DNA from: Anthopleura xanthogrammica
Lineage: Eukaryota > Cnidaria > Anthozoa > Actiniaria > Actiniidae
Assembly (NCBI GenBank): GCA_964019055.1
Contig: OZ025215.1
Span: 592,001 to 656,000 of the forward strand
Direction: 5' to 3'
Length of the DNA stretch: 64,000 bases
Position 1 is the first letter of the stretch, and each line of letters starts with the position of its first letter. The notes beneath the pieces were generated by a model that worked only from the letters and a program-made list of their open reading frames with translations, made no database searches and was not told where the DNA came from. Positions 20,305 through 33,200 of this stretch are shown here, in pieces. A program made the position numbers and the translations under genes.

Positions 20305-22587
20305 TTAACACCAAACAGAAACTCTATTACCCTCAAATTCTACCACAAACACTCGACCATCAGCTGCAACTACCACATCAACAGGACGATTCATCTGACC
20401 AACACCTGAACCACGGCTACCAAATGACCTTGTAAACTGACCTTCTTGTGTGAAAAGTTGAACACGGTGATTATTAACATCACAGACAAGAATCATGTCT
20501 GGACCATAAACAGTCAGTCCACGTGCATAATTGAACTGAACGTCTCTTTCTCCCTGTTCTCCAAACTTGTACAAGAAAACTCCATTCACATCAAAAACAC
20601 GAACATAGGTTTTGTCATCAATAGATACAAAGTATTTCCCGTTACCATAGGTGATGCACATAGGCTGTTCATTATTATCAGGCATATCAAACTCATGAAC
20701 TAAATCTCCTTGTTTACTGAACACCTTGATACTTGGTTTGATACCCAGTTGTTGTTTTCCCTTACAGCACACTGCGATGTTTTTATCATCGTTAACACAC
20801 ATTCCCCACGGTACAAACCCTTCCTCATGTCTGTAGTTAGTTCTTACATAAGTACCGTTCAAGTCATATTCTTGCATTCTGCCTTTATTATCTGGACCAT
20901 CACTGACAATTATTCTGTCTTCATTGAAGACCACTCCATATGGATGATACAGTTGACCTTCTCCTGTTCCTTTGCTGCCAAACTCTCTTAAATAGTTTCC
21001 ATCAAGACTGAATATTTGAATACGGTGATTACCCCAATCAGCAATGGCTATCTCTCCATCACTGACAGCTATCGACCGTGGATAATTCAAATGTCCTCTA
21101 CGACTTCCTCTTCCTTCAAAGGTTTTCACAGGTTTGAACAATTCCTTCACATCCAGTATGTCTACATTCTGAGGCGAGTTCTTGATCCTTTCTCCTCCAA
21201 TATTCACCTGGATTTCGTGCCGTCCAGTCTTGTGCGGCTTAAAACTCACTCGGTATTTTCCAGTTTCCTCTTCAGACACTTGACTTTCCACCTTGTTTCC
21301 CTCCACATCTTTGATTCTAACATCGATAGACTCGATTCTTGTAGGACACACTTCTCCTTTTCTATTCCTGGTGATTATCTTGCATTCGCTTATAAAACCA
21401 ACATTAAAACCTTTCTTCACTGATTCAATTGTGGATCGAGCAGGGTCTGTCATGAAGTTCTTCACAATGCAGCCAATGTGTAGCAGCGATTGCATGACTT
21501 GCTCTGTCACGGAGTAACGTATTGTCACGTTACGCTGGATTGGTTGAGTACTCAAAATCGAAGGGGCTTCTGACAACATTTTAGCTCTTTCTACAATCAT
21601 TTCCTTACTTTCGATTTCTTCATATGCTACATCTCTCTCCAACAGTGCCTGGCAGTGTTGTACAAATCCATCTGAATCTTTTAATCTTGTTTTAATAGCC
21701 GTTTGTTCTTCACTATTTGCTGTTGTTAGTTCCTGGAGCGTCTGCGTCAATTCGTTCTTCATCGCTTCTCCGTGTTCTCTGGCCATATTGCAAATAAGTT
21801 GAACTGCTTCATCAACATCCCTCGCTGCCACGCGAATCTCTCTTTGAATTCTCTCTATGTTTTCTTTAGATTGTTCCAATTCTTGTTCGTCGTTCTGTTT
21901 CCGTTGCTCGACTCGATTCATCGCTCCTACGATCAATTTCCTTGAGTCCTGTCCGGCGTCTTCTAAGCTCTGCATTTGGTGGTTTTTATGATCCAAAGTA
22001 GTGCATTTTTGGCAAATGCTAAGTCTACATGTTCCCTCTTGACAATAGTATTCGAGCTTCTTTTTCTCGTGGACCTTGCACAACATCTGGTTTTTGATGA
22101 AACTGTTGACGTTTTCCTCCTTAAATTGATTAAGCATTATTGGTTGGTGTTCATCTTCTACTCTTTTAAATATCTTGTGGCTTTTGTGGGCGTTGACACA
22201 ATCTTCACATATCAAGCCATTACACTGTGGACAAAATGCAACCAAGACATGCGGTTGTTCGCAGTGGACACAATCAGGTAATTCTGGTTGGTTAGCTTTG
22301 GTTTTCATGGCGTGAAGTAACTGCAGAAGAGAATCGAAGTAGAACGAAGGTGGAAGCTTCGAAGGATCGCCGTCTGGTACAACGGTCGTCGTGTTGCACA
22401 TTGGACAATTGATCTTATAGTCGAGTGGATTCCCGCTTGTCTGATACCACTGAGCGATACATCTTGTACAATAACTGTGAAGACATGGAAGAGTTTTAGG
22501 ATCGGTGAATACATCTGAACAAAGGGAGCAGGTCAGTTGTTTTTCGAAGGTGTCTGTGATATCTTTGAGCGATTTGAGTGCAGCCAT
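20305..22587 (-). CDS. TRIM-NHL protein (RING, two B-boxes, filamin, NHL)
   Basis: A single uninterrupted 760-aa frame. The RING finger spans C20-C64 (CSLC, CLHSYCTRC, CPMC). B-box 1 starts at C106 and B-box 2 at C170 (CKVHEKKKLEYYC). A coiled coil follows at about 210-330, a filamin-type immunoglobulin domain at about 380-478, and NHL repeats from about 497 to the end (repeated HRIQIFSLDG / HRVQLFTQEG blocks), forming a beta-propeller. Known proteins with this order, such as TRIM71/LIN-41, are E3 ubiquitin ligases whose NHL propeller can bind RNA. Two B-boxes favour the TRIM71-like branch over TRIM2/3, but orthology is not shown. The ATG opens the conserved reading frame, and the same ATG is kept in broken copy A. 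No introns are present in the coding part. It is the only intact member of the tandem cluster. Confidence 0.9.
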   Translation of the reverse strand: MAALKSLKDITDTFEKQLTCSLCSDVFTDPKTLPCLHSYCTRCIAQWYQTSGNPLDYKINCPMCNTTTVVPDGDPSKLPPSFYFDSLLQLLHAMKTKANQPELPDCVHCEQPHVLVAFCPQCNGLICEDCVNAHKSHKIFKRVEDEHQPIMLNQFKEENVNSFIKNQMLCKVHEKKKLEYYCQEGTCRLSICQKCTTLDHKNHQMQSLEDAGQDSRKLIVGAMNRVEQRKQNDEQELEQSKENIERIQREIRVAARDVDEAVQLICNMAREHGEAMKNELTQTLQELTTANSEEQTAIKTRLKDSDGFVQHCQALLERDVAYEEIESKEMIVERAKMLSEAPSILSTQPIQRNVTIRYSVTEQVMQSLLHIGCIVKNFMTDPARSTIESVKKGFNVGFISECKIITRNRKGEVCPTRIESIDVRIKDVEGNKVESQVSEEETGKYRVSFKPHKTGRHEIQVNIGGERIKNSPQNVDILDVKELFKPVKTFEGRGSRRGHLNYPRSIAVSDGEIAIADWGNHRIQIFSLDGNYLREFGSKGTGEGQLYHPYGVVFNEDRIIVSDGPDNKGRMQEYDLNGTYVRTNYRHEEGFVPWGMCVNDDKNIAVCCKGKQQLGIKPSIKVFSKQGDLVHEFDMPDNNEQPMCITYGNGKYFVSIDDKTYVRVFDVNGVFLYKFGEQGERDVQFNYARGLTVYGPDMILVCDVNNHRVQLFTQEGQFTRSFGSRGSGVGQMNRPVDVVVAADGRVFVVEFEGNRVSVWC

Positions 22588-24236
22588 TCTTGCAGGGACG
22601 CGGTAAAGGAATGCAGTGTATGAGATTTCTTGGAACAGGTGGATGTAATGTTTATAATCATTGTCACTGTGATGTTAAATTGCCAACCATTTTAACAATA
22701 CGTTTCTTCAATTCGCGTTGTTGAATGGTCCAACAGATTTCTGGTAACAGTCGACAAAAACACTACAGGCGATCAAAATGATTTCTTGGAACTTCAAATG
22801 AGACGTTTATCAACTGAATAACTAACGGCAGGTGAACAAAGACTCTCTGATTGTGGCGCCGCGAGATTATAATTCATGAATAGAAAGAAAACAGGAATGG
22901 AGAAAAACGTTCATGTCCATAAAATATGTTTTTATATTGATATATAGGCTGAGAAATTTTCTAAAATAGTTGAACGTTTTCGACCGAAGTCATCATCAGA
23001 AATGCGTACAGTTCATGGAGCATGTCAATATGTTTTTATTTTACAATTCTTGTAAGGGTTTGTTTGGGATAAGGATTTATGAAACTTTATATTCTAAAAA
23101 TAGCCAGCATCTCGTTTTACTAGTTACAAATACACTCAAATGCCCTACTTGACGACACAGTCATTAGCATATTGGAATTATAAACCTTCATAACTTAAAG
23201 ACGCAACACTCAAATCAAGAAATATCTCACCATTCAACTATTTCCTTCATGTACAATCACTATTAAAAGTATTGAAAGTTCTTGTACACTTTATTGATGA
23301 AGTCATCAGTTAACATGTGGGGGGTAGGGTGAGGCACAAAGGAGAAAAGCCGAACAGTATGGCAAGCAAAGGTGTAACTCTTGTATTACTATACATTCAT
23401 TGATGAAATGGAATAACAAGAAATAATATAATAATAAAATATTATTGAAACATAACAAAAATCACATCAATAATATTTTTAATCATTCAACTAATGATGG
23501 TGTATTTACAAACCAATTACTTTTTCACTTGCTAATAAATATTTACAACTAAAAAAATATACTAACATGCAGCATTACTTCATCGAGTCTACAATATCAG
23601 ATATGATTATACTAACCACCTTTCATGATTGTAAAGTGCCTTTGATAAAATCCATATAGAAAGGGCGCTATATAAATCATCAATCATCATCATCATCATC
23701 ATAATCATATCAGAACACAGCTGATCAGCTATAGCTAACACTAATATCACAGTATCTCATGGAACATAATAGTTAAATCTTAACTAGGCCTTTAGATATC
23801 AATCATAATATTATCTGGGTTATTCACATGGAACATAATAGTTCAATCTAAACTAGACCTTTAGATATCAATCATAATGTTATCTGGGTTATTTTAACAT
23901 CGAGTCTTGCTACAAATAGCATCCAAACTTCCAAGAAATAATGTAGAGAGAGAATTGATGAAGCTGCTATATACAGCTGAAAAATAGAAATGTCAAATTT
24001 CTACTCATGAAAATCATGATAATAATAAAGGCAAATGTATGAAAAGAATTTCGAAAAAAACCTAGCCGCTACAAAGCAAATAGATACTAATTACTTTTTT
24101 TCCATCAACAATAAGGACAAAATCAATGTTTAACTCAAAGTGTTCGTGGACAATATAATAATAAAAGTGTTACCAGAACTCCAATAAACTGTATGAGTCT
24201 GATAAAAGTGTAAAAATGTTGAATGGCTGATATCTA
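22588..24236. other. Upstream flank of copy B and 3' flank of copy C
   Basis: No gene. 22588 to about 23300 matches 17169-17880 almost base for base. From about 23340 the sequence matches the 3' flanks of units A and B, with two 70-bp repeats (23761-23893) and no MITE insertion. The hammerhead-like motif recurs at 22978-22999. Confidence 0.75.
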
Positions 24237-24294
24237 CTAACACCAAACACAAACTATATGACCTCCATATTCTAGCACAAACACTCGACCATCG
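24237..24294 (-). pseudogene. TRIM-NHL copy C, last ~19 codons only
   Basis: The minus strand reads the C-terminal end of the NHL domain (DGRVFVLEYGGHIVCVWC, then TAG at 24239-24237), matching the end of copy B with several substitutions. At about 24295 homology stops and satellite-flanking sequence begins. The rest of this third tandem copy has been removed or replaced at the satellite border. Confidence 0.8.
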
Positions 24295-24296
24295 GA

Positions 24297-27200
24297 GAAC
24301 TTTTTTCCAGTGTTTTTGGCGGGAAACGTCTTCGCAAACGACCCCTTTTGTATGGTTATTTTGAAAATATGAATTATTTATGAGGCATGAAAAATACGTC
24401 TTTTTTGACCATTTTTGTGCAAAAAGCATGGACTATAGCCCATGCTTTTGATGAATTTTCACCCATTTTCAAACCTTTTTAAAAAATATCAATTATTTAT
24501 TTTGATCAAAAATACGTCATTTTTGAGCATTTTAGGGCAAAAAGCATGGACTATAGCCCATGCTTTTGATGAATTTTCACCCATTTTCACACCTTTTTAA
24601 AAAATATCAATTATTCCTTTTGATCAAAAATACGTCATTTTGAGCATTTTAGGGTAAAAAGCATGGACTATAGCCCATTTTGATGAATTTTTACCCATTT
24701 TCACAGCTTTTTAAAAAATATCAATTATTTATTTTGATCAAAAATACGTCAGTTTTGAGCATTTTAGGGTAAAAAGCATGGACTATAGCCCATGCTTTTG
24801 ATGAATTTTTACCCATTTTCACAGCTTTTTAAAAAATATCAATTATTTATTTTGATCAAAAATACGTCAGTTTTGAGCATTTTAGGGCAAAAAGCATTGA
24901 CTATAGCCCATGCTTTTGATGAATTTTTACCCATTTTCACACCTTTTTAAAAAATATCAATTATTTATTTTGATCAAAAATACGTCATTTTTGAGCATTT
25001 TAAGGCAAAAAGCATAGACTATAGCCCATGCTTTTGATGAATTTTTACCCATTTTCACACCTTTTTAAAAAATATCAATTATTCATTTTGATCAAAAATA
25101 CGTCAGTTTTGAGCATTTTAAGGCAAAAAGCATAGACTATAGCCCATGCTTTTGATGAATTTTTACCCATTTTCACACCTTTTTAAAAAATATCAATTAT
25201 TTATTTTGATCAAAAATACGTCATTTTTGAGCATTTTAGGGCAAAAAGCATTGACTATAGCCCATGCTTTTGATGAATTTTCACCCATTTTCACACCTTT
25301 TTAAAAAATATCAATTATTTATTTTGATCAAAAATACGTCATTTTTGACCATTTTAGGGCAAAAAGCATTGACTATAGCCCATGCTTTTGATGAATTTTT
25401 ACCCATTTTCACAGCTTTTTAAAAAATATCAATTATTTATTTTGATCAAAAATACGTCATTTTTGAGCATTTTAGGGCAAAAAGCATAGACTATAGCCCA
25501 TGCTTTTGATGAATTTTTACCCATTTTCACACCTTTTTTAAAAAATATCATTTATTTATTTTCATAAAAAATACGTCAGTTTTGACATATTTAGGGGAAA
25601 AAGCATAGACTATAGCCCATGCTTTTGATGAATTTTTACCCATTTTCACACCTTTTTTAAAAAATATCATTTATTTATTTTCATAAAAAATACGTCATTT
25701 TTGAGCATTTTAGGGCAAAAAGCATAGACTATAGCCCATGCTTTTGATGAATTTTTACCCATTTTCACACCTTTTTTAAAAAATATCATTTATTTATTTT
25801 CATAAAAAATACGTCATTTTTGACATATTTAGGGGAAAAAGCATAGACTATAGCCCATGCTTTTGATGAATTTTTACCCATTTTCACACCTTTTTTAAAA
25901 AATATCATTTATTTATTTTCATAAAAAATACGTCAGTTTTGACATATTTAGGGGAAAAAGCATAGACTATAGCCCATGCTTTTGATGAATTTTTACCCAT
26001 TTTCACACCTTTTTTAAAAAATATCATTTATTTATTTTCATAAAAAATACGTCATTTTTGAGCATTTTAGGGGAAAAAGCATAGACTATAGCCCATGCTT
26101 TTGATGAATTTTTACCCATTTTCACACCTTTTTTAAAAAATATCATTTATTTATTTTCATAAAAAATACGTCATTTTTGAGCATTTTAGGGGAAAAAGCA
26201 TAGACTATAGCCCATGCTTTTGATGAATTTTTACCCATTTTCACACCTTTTTTAAAAAATATCATTTATTTATTTTCATAAAAAATACGTCATTTTTGAG
26301 CATTTTAGGGCAAAAAGCATAGACTATAGCCCATGCTTTTGATGAATTTTTACCCATTTTCACACCTTTTTTAAAAAATATCATTTATTTATTTTCATAA
26401 AAAATACGTCATTTTTGAGCATTTTAGGGCAAAAAGCATAGACTATAGCCCATGCTTTTGATGAATTTTTACCCATTTTCACACCTTTTTTAAAAAATAT
26501 CATTTATTTATTTTCATAAAAAATACGTCATTTTTGAGCATTTTAGGGCAAAAAGCATAGACTATAGCCCATGCTTTTGATGAATTTTTACCCATTTTCA
26601 CACCTTTTTTAAAAAATATCATTTATTTATTTTCATAAAAAATACGTCAGTTTTGACATATTTAGGGGAAAAAGCATAGACTATAGCCCATGCTTTTGAT
26701 GAATTTTTACCCATTTTCACACCTTTTTTAAAAAATATCATTTATTTATTTTCATAAAAAATACGTCAGTTTTGACATATTTAGGGGAAAAAGCATAGAC
26801 TATAGCCCATGCTTTTGATGAATTTTTACCCATTTTCACACCTTTTTTAAAAAATATCATTTATTTATTTTCATAAAAAATACGTCATTTTTGAGCATTT
26901 TAGGGGAAAAAGCATAGACTATAGCCCATGCTTTTGATGAATTTTTACCCATTTTCACACCTTTTTTAAAAAATATCATTTATTTATTTTCATAAAAAAT
27001 ACGTCATTTTTGAGCATTTTAGGGGAAAAAGCATAGACTATAGCCCATGCTTTTGATGAATTTTTACCCATTTTCACACCTTTTTTAAAAAATATCATTT
27101 ATTTATTTTCATAAAAAATACGTCATTTTTGAGCATTTTAGGGTAAAAAGCATAGACTATAGCCCATGCTTTTGATGAATTTTTACCCATTTTCACACCT

Positions 27201-30200
27201 TTTTTAAAAAATATCATTTATTTATTTTCATAAAAAATACGTCATTTTTGAGCATTTTAGGGGAAAAAGCATAGACTATAGCCCATGCTTTTGATGAATT
27301 TTTACCCATTTTCACACCTTTTTTAAAAAATATCATTTATTTATTTTCATAAAAAATACGTCATTTTTGAGCATTTTAGGGCAAAAAGCATAGACTATAG
27401 CCCATGCTTTTGATGAATTTTTACCCATTTTCACACCTTTTTTAAAAAATATCATTTATTTATTTTCATAAAAAATACGTCATTTTTGAGCATTTTAGGG
27501 CAAAAAGCATAGACTATAGCCCATGCTTTTGATGAATTTTTACCCATTTTCACACCTTTTTTAAAAAATATCAATTATTTATTTTCATAAAAAATACGTC
27601 ATTTTTGAGCATTTTAAGGCAAAAAGCATAGACTATAGCCCATGCTTTTGATGAATTTTTACCCATTTTCACACCTTTTTTAAAAAATATCAATTATTTA
27701 TTTTCATAAAAAATACGTCATTTTTGAGCATTTTAAGGCAAAAAGCATAGACTATAGCCCATGCTTTTGATGAATTTTTACCCATTTTCACACCTTTTTT
27801 AAAAAATATCAATTATTTATTTTCATAAAAAATACGTCATTTTTGAGCATTTTAGGGCAAAAAGCATAGACTATAGCCCATGCTTTTGATGAATTTTCAC
27901 CCATTTTCACACCTTTTTTAAAAAATATCATTTATTTATTTTCATAAAAAATACGTCATTTTTGAGCATTTTAGGGGAAAAAGCATAGACTATAGCCCAT
28001 GCTTTTGATGAATTTTTACCCATTTTCACACCTTTTTTAAAAAATATCATTTATTTATTTTCATAAAAAATACGTCATTTTTGAGCATTTTAGGGCAAAA
28101 AGCATAGACTATAGCCCATGCTTTTGATGAATTTTTACCCATTTTCACACCTTTTTTAAAAAATATCATTTATTTATTTTCATAAAAAATACGTCATTTT
28201 TGAGCATTTTAGGGGAAAAAGCATAGACTATAGCCCATGCTTTTGATGAATTTTTACCCATTTTCACACCTTTTTTAAAAAATATCATTTATTTATTTTC
28301 ATAAAAAATACGTCATTTTTGAGCATTTTAGGGGAAAAAGCATAGACTATAGCCCATGCTTTTGATGAATTTTTACCCATTTTCACACCTTTTTTAAAAA
28401 ATATCATTTATTTATTTTCATAAAAAATACGTCATTTTTGAGCATTTTAGGGGAAAAAGCATAGACTATAGCCCATGCTTTTGATGAATTTTCACCCATT
28501 TTCACAGCTTTTTAAAAAATATCAATTATTTTTTTGATCAAAAATACGTCATTTTTGAGCATTTTAGGGCAAAAAGCATAGACTATAGCCCATGCTTTTG
28601 ATGAATTTTTACCCATTTTCACACCTTTTTTAAAAAATATCATTTATTTATTTTCATAAAAAATACGTCATTTTTGAGCATTTTAGGGCAAAAAGCATAG
28701 ACTATAGCCCATGCTTTTGATGAATTTTCACCCATTTTCACACCTTTTTAAAAAATATCAATTATTTTTTTGATCAAAAATACGTCATTTTTGAGCATTT
28801 TAGGGCAAAAAGCATAGACTATAGCCCATGCTTTTGATGAATTTTTACCCATTTTCACACCTTTTTTAAAAAATATCATTTATTTATTTTCATAAAAAAT
28901 ACGTCATTTTTGAGCATTTTAGGGGAAAAAGCATAGACTATAGCCCATGCTTTTGATGAATTTTTACCCATTTTCACACCTTTTTTAAAAAATATCATTT
29001 ATTTATTTTCATAAAAAATACGTCATTTTTGAGCATTTTAGGGGAAAAAGCATAGACTATAGCCCATGCTTTTGATGAATTTTTACCCATTTTCACAGCT
29101 TTTTAAAAAATATCAATTATTTTTTTGATCAAAAATACGTCATTTTTGAGCATTTTAGGGCAAAAAGCATAGACTATAGCCCATGCTTTTGATGAATTTT
29201 CACCCATTTTCACACCTTTTTTAAAAAATATCATTTATTTATTTTCATAAAAAATACGTCAGTTTTGAGCATTTTAGGGGAAAAAGCATAGACTATAGCC
29301 CATGCTTTTGATGAATTTTCACCCATTTTCACACCTTTTTTAAAAAATATCATTTATTTATTTTCATAAAAAATACGTCATTTTTGAGCATTTTAGGGGA
29401 AAAAGCATAGACTATAGCCCATGCTTTTGATGAATTTTCACCCATTTTCACAGCTTTTTAAAAAATATCAATTATTTTTTTGATCAAAAATACGTCATTT
29501 TTGAGCATTTTAGGGCAAAAAGCATAGACTATAGCCCATGCTTTTGATGAATTTTTACCCATTTTCACACCTTTTTTAAAAAATATCATTTATTTATTTT
29601 CATAAAAAATACGTCATTTTTGAGCATTTTAGGGGAAAAAGCATAGACTATAGCCCATGCTTTTGATGAATTTTTACCCATTTTCACACCTTTTTTAAAA
29701 AATATCATTTATTTATTTTCATAAAAAATACGTCATTTTTGAGCATTTTAGGGGAAAAAGCATAGACTATAGCCCATGCTTTTGATGAATTTTCACCCAT
29801 TTTCACAGCTTTTTAAAAAATATCAATTATTTTTTTGATCAAAAATACGTCATTTTTGAGCATTTTAGGGCAAAAAGCATAGACTATAGCCCATGCTTTT
29901 GATGAATTTTTACCCATTTTCACACCTTTTTTAAAAAATATCATTTATTTATTTTCATAAAAAATACGTCATTTTTGAGCATTTTAGGGCAAAAAGCATA
30001 GACTATAGCCCATGCTTTTGATGAATTTTTACCCATTTTCACACCTTTTTTAAAAAATATCATTTATTTATTTTCATAAAAAATACGTCATTTTTGAGCA
30101 TTTTAGGGGAAAAAGCATAGACTATAGCCCATGCTTTTGATGAATTTTCACCCATTTTCACAGCTTTTTAAAAAATATCAATTATTTTTTTGATCAAAAA

Positions 30201-33200
30201 TACGTCATTTTTGAGCATTTTAGGGGAAAAAGCATAGACTATAGCCCATGCTTTCGATGAATTTTTACCCATTTTCACACCTTTTTTAAAAAATATCATT
30301 TATTTATTTTCATAAAAAATACGTCATTTTTGAGCATTTTAGGGGAAAAAGCATAGACTATAGCCCATGCTTTCGATGAATTTTTACCCATTTTCACACC
30401 TTTTTTAAAAAATATCATTTATTTATTTTCATAAAAAATACGTCATTTTTGAGCATTTTAGGGCAAAAAGCATAGACTATAGCCCATGCTTTTGATGAAT
30501 TTTTACCCATTTTCACACCTTTTTTAAAAAATATCATTTATTTATTTTCATAAAAAATACGTCATTTTTGAGCATTTTAGGGCAAAAAGCATAGACTATA
30601 GCCCATGCTTTTGATGAATTTTTACCCATTTTCACACCTTTTTTAAAAAATATCATTTATTTATTTTCATAAAAAATACGTCATTTTTGAGCATTTTAGG
30701 GGAAAAAGCATAGACTATAGCCCATGCTTTTGATGAATTTTCACCCATTTTCACAGCTTTTTAAAAAATATCAATTATTTTTTTGATCAAAAATACGTCA
30801 TTTTTGAGCATTTTAGGGCAAAAAGCATAGACTATAGCCCATGCTTTTGATGAATTTTCACCCATTTTCACACCTTTTTTAAAAAATATCATTTATTTAT
30901 TTTCATAAAAAATACGTCAGTTTTGAGCATTTTAGGGGAAAAAGCATAGACTATAGCCCATGCTTTTGATGAATTTTCACCCATTTTCACACCTTTTTTA
31001 AAAAATATCATTTATTTATTTTCATAAAAAATACGTCATTTTTGAGCATTTTAGGGGAAAAAGCATAGACTATAGCCCATGCTTTTGATGAATTTTCACC
31101 CATTTTCACAGCTTTTTAAAAAATATCAATTATTTTTTTGATCAAAAATACGTCATTTTTGAGCATTTTAGGGCAAAAAGCATAGACTATAGCCCATGCT
31201 TTTGATGAATTTTTACCCATTTTCACACCTTTTTTAAAAAATATCATTTATTTATTTTCATAAAAAATACGTCATTTTTGAGCATTTTAGGGGAAAAAGC
31301 ATAGACTATAGCCCATGCTTTTGATGAATTTTTACCCATTTTCACACCTTTTTTAAAAAATATCATTTATTTATTTTCATAAAAAATACGTCATTTTTGA
31401 GCATTTTAGGGGAAAAAGCATAGACTATAGCCCATGCTTTTGATGAATTTTCACCCATTTTCACAGCTTTTTAAAAAATATCAATTATTTTTTTGATCAA
31501 AAATACGTCATTTTTGAGCATTTTAGGGCAAAAAGCATAGACTATAGCCCATGCTTTTGATGAATTTTTACCCATTTTCACACCTTTTTTAAAAAATATC
31601 ATTTATTTATTTTCATAAAAAATACGTCATTTTTGAGCATTTTAGGGCAAAAAGCATAGACTATAGCCCATGCTTTTGATGAATTTTTACCCATTTTCAC
31701 ACCTTTTTTAAAAAATATCATTTATTTATTTTCATAAAAAATACGTCATTTTTGAGCATTTTAGGGGAAAAAGCATAGACTATAGCCCATGCTTTTGATG
31801 AATTTTCACCCATTTTCACAGCTTTTTAAAAAATATCAATTATTTTTTTGATCAAAAATACGTCATTTTTGAGCATTTTAGGGGAAAAAGCATAGACTAT
31901 AGCCCATGCTTTTGATGAATTTTTACCCATTTTCACACCTTTTTTAAAAAATATCATTTATTTATTTTCATAAAAAATACGTCATTTTTGAGCATTTTAG
32001 GGCAAAAAGCATAGACTATAGCCCATGCTTTTGATGAATTTTCACCCATTTTCACAGCTTTTTAAAAAATATCAATTATTTTTTTGATCAAAAATACGTC
32101 ATTTTTGAGCATTTTAGGGCAAAAAGCATAGACTATAGCCCATGCTTTTGATGAATTTTTACCCATTTTCACACCTTTTTTAAAAAATATCATTTATTTA
32201 TTTTCATAAAAAATACGTCATTTTTGAGCATTTTAGGGGAAAAAGCATAGACTATAGCCCATGCTTTTGATGAATTTTTACCCATTTTCACACCTTTTTT
32301 AAAAAATATCATTTATTTATTTTCATAAAAAATACGTCATTTTTGAGCATTTTAGGGGAAAAAGCATAGACTATAGCCTATGCTTTTGATGAATTTTCAC
32401 CCATTTTCACAGCTTTTTAAAAAATATCAATTATTTTTTTGATCAAAAATACGTCATTTTTGAGCATTTTAGGGCAAAAAGCATAGACTATAGCCCATGC
32501 TTTTGATGAATTTTTACCCATTTTCACACCTTTTTTAAAAAATATCATTTATTTATTTTCATAAAAAATACGTCATTTTTGAGCATTTTAGGGCAAAAAG
32601 CATAGACTATAGCCCATGCTTTTGATGAATTTTTACCCATTTTCACACCTTTTTTAAAAAATATCATTTATTTATTTTCATAAAAAATACGTCATTTTTG
32701 AGCATTTTAGGGGAAAAAGCATAGACTATAGCCCATGCTTTTGATGAATTTTCACCCATTTTCACAGCTTTTTAAAAAATATCAATTATTTTTTTGATCA
32801 AAAATACGTCATTTTTGAGCATTTTAGGGCAAAAAGCATAGACTATAGCCCATGCTTTTGATGAATTTTTACCCATTTTCACACCTTTTTTAAAAAATAT
32901 CATTTATTTATTTTCATAAAAAATACGTCATTTTTGAGCATTTTAGGGCAAAAAGCATAGACTATAGCCCATGCTTTTGATGAATTTTTACCCATTTTCA
33001 CACCTTTTTTAAAAAATATCATTTATTTATTTTCATAAAAAATACGTCATTTTTGAGCATTTTAGGGCAAAAAGCATAGACTATAGCCCATGCTTTTGAT
33101 GAATTTTCACCCATTTTCACACCTTTTTAAAAAATATCAATTATTTTTTTGATCAAAAATACGTCATTTTTGAGCATTTTAGGGGAAAAAGCATAGACTA

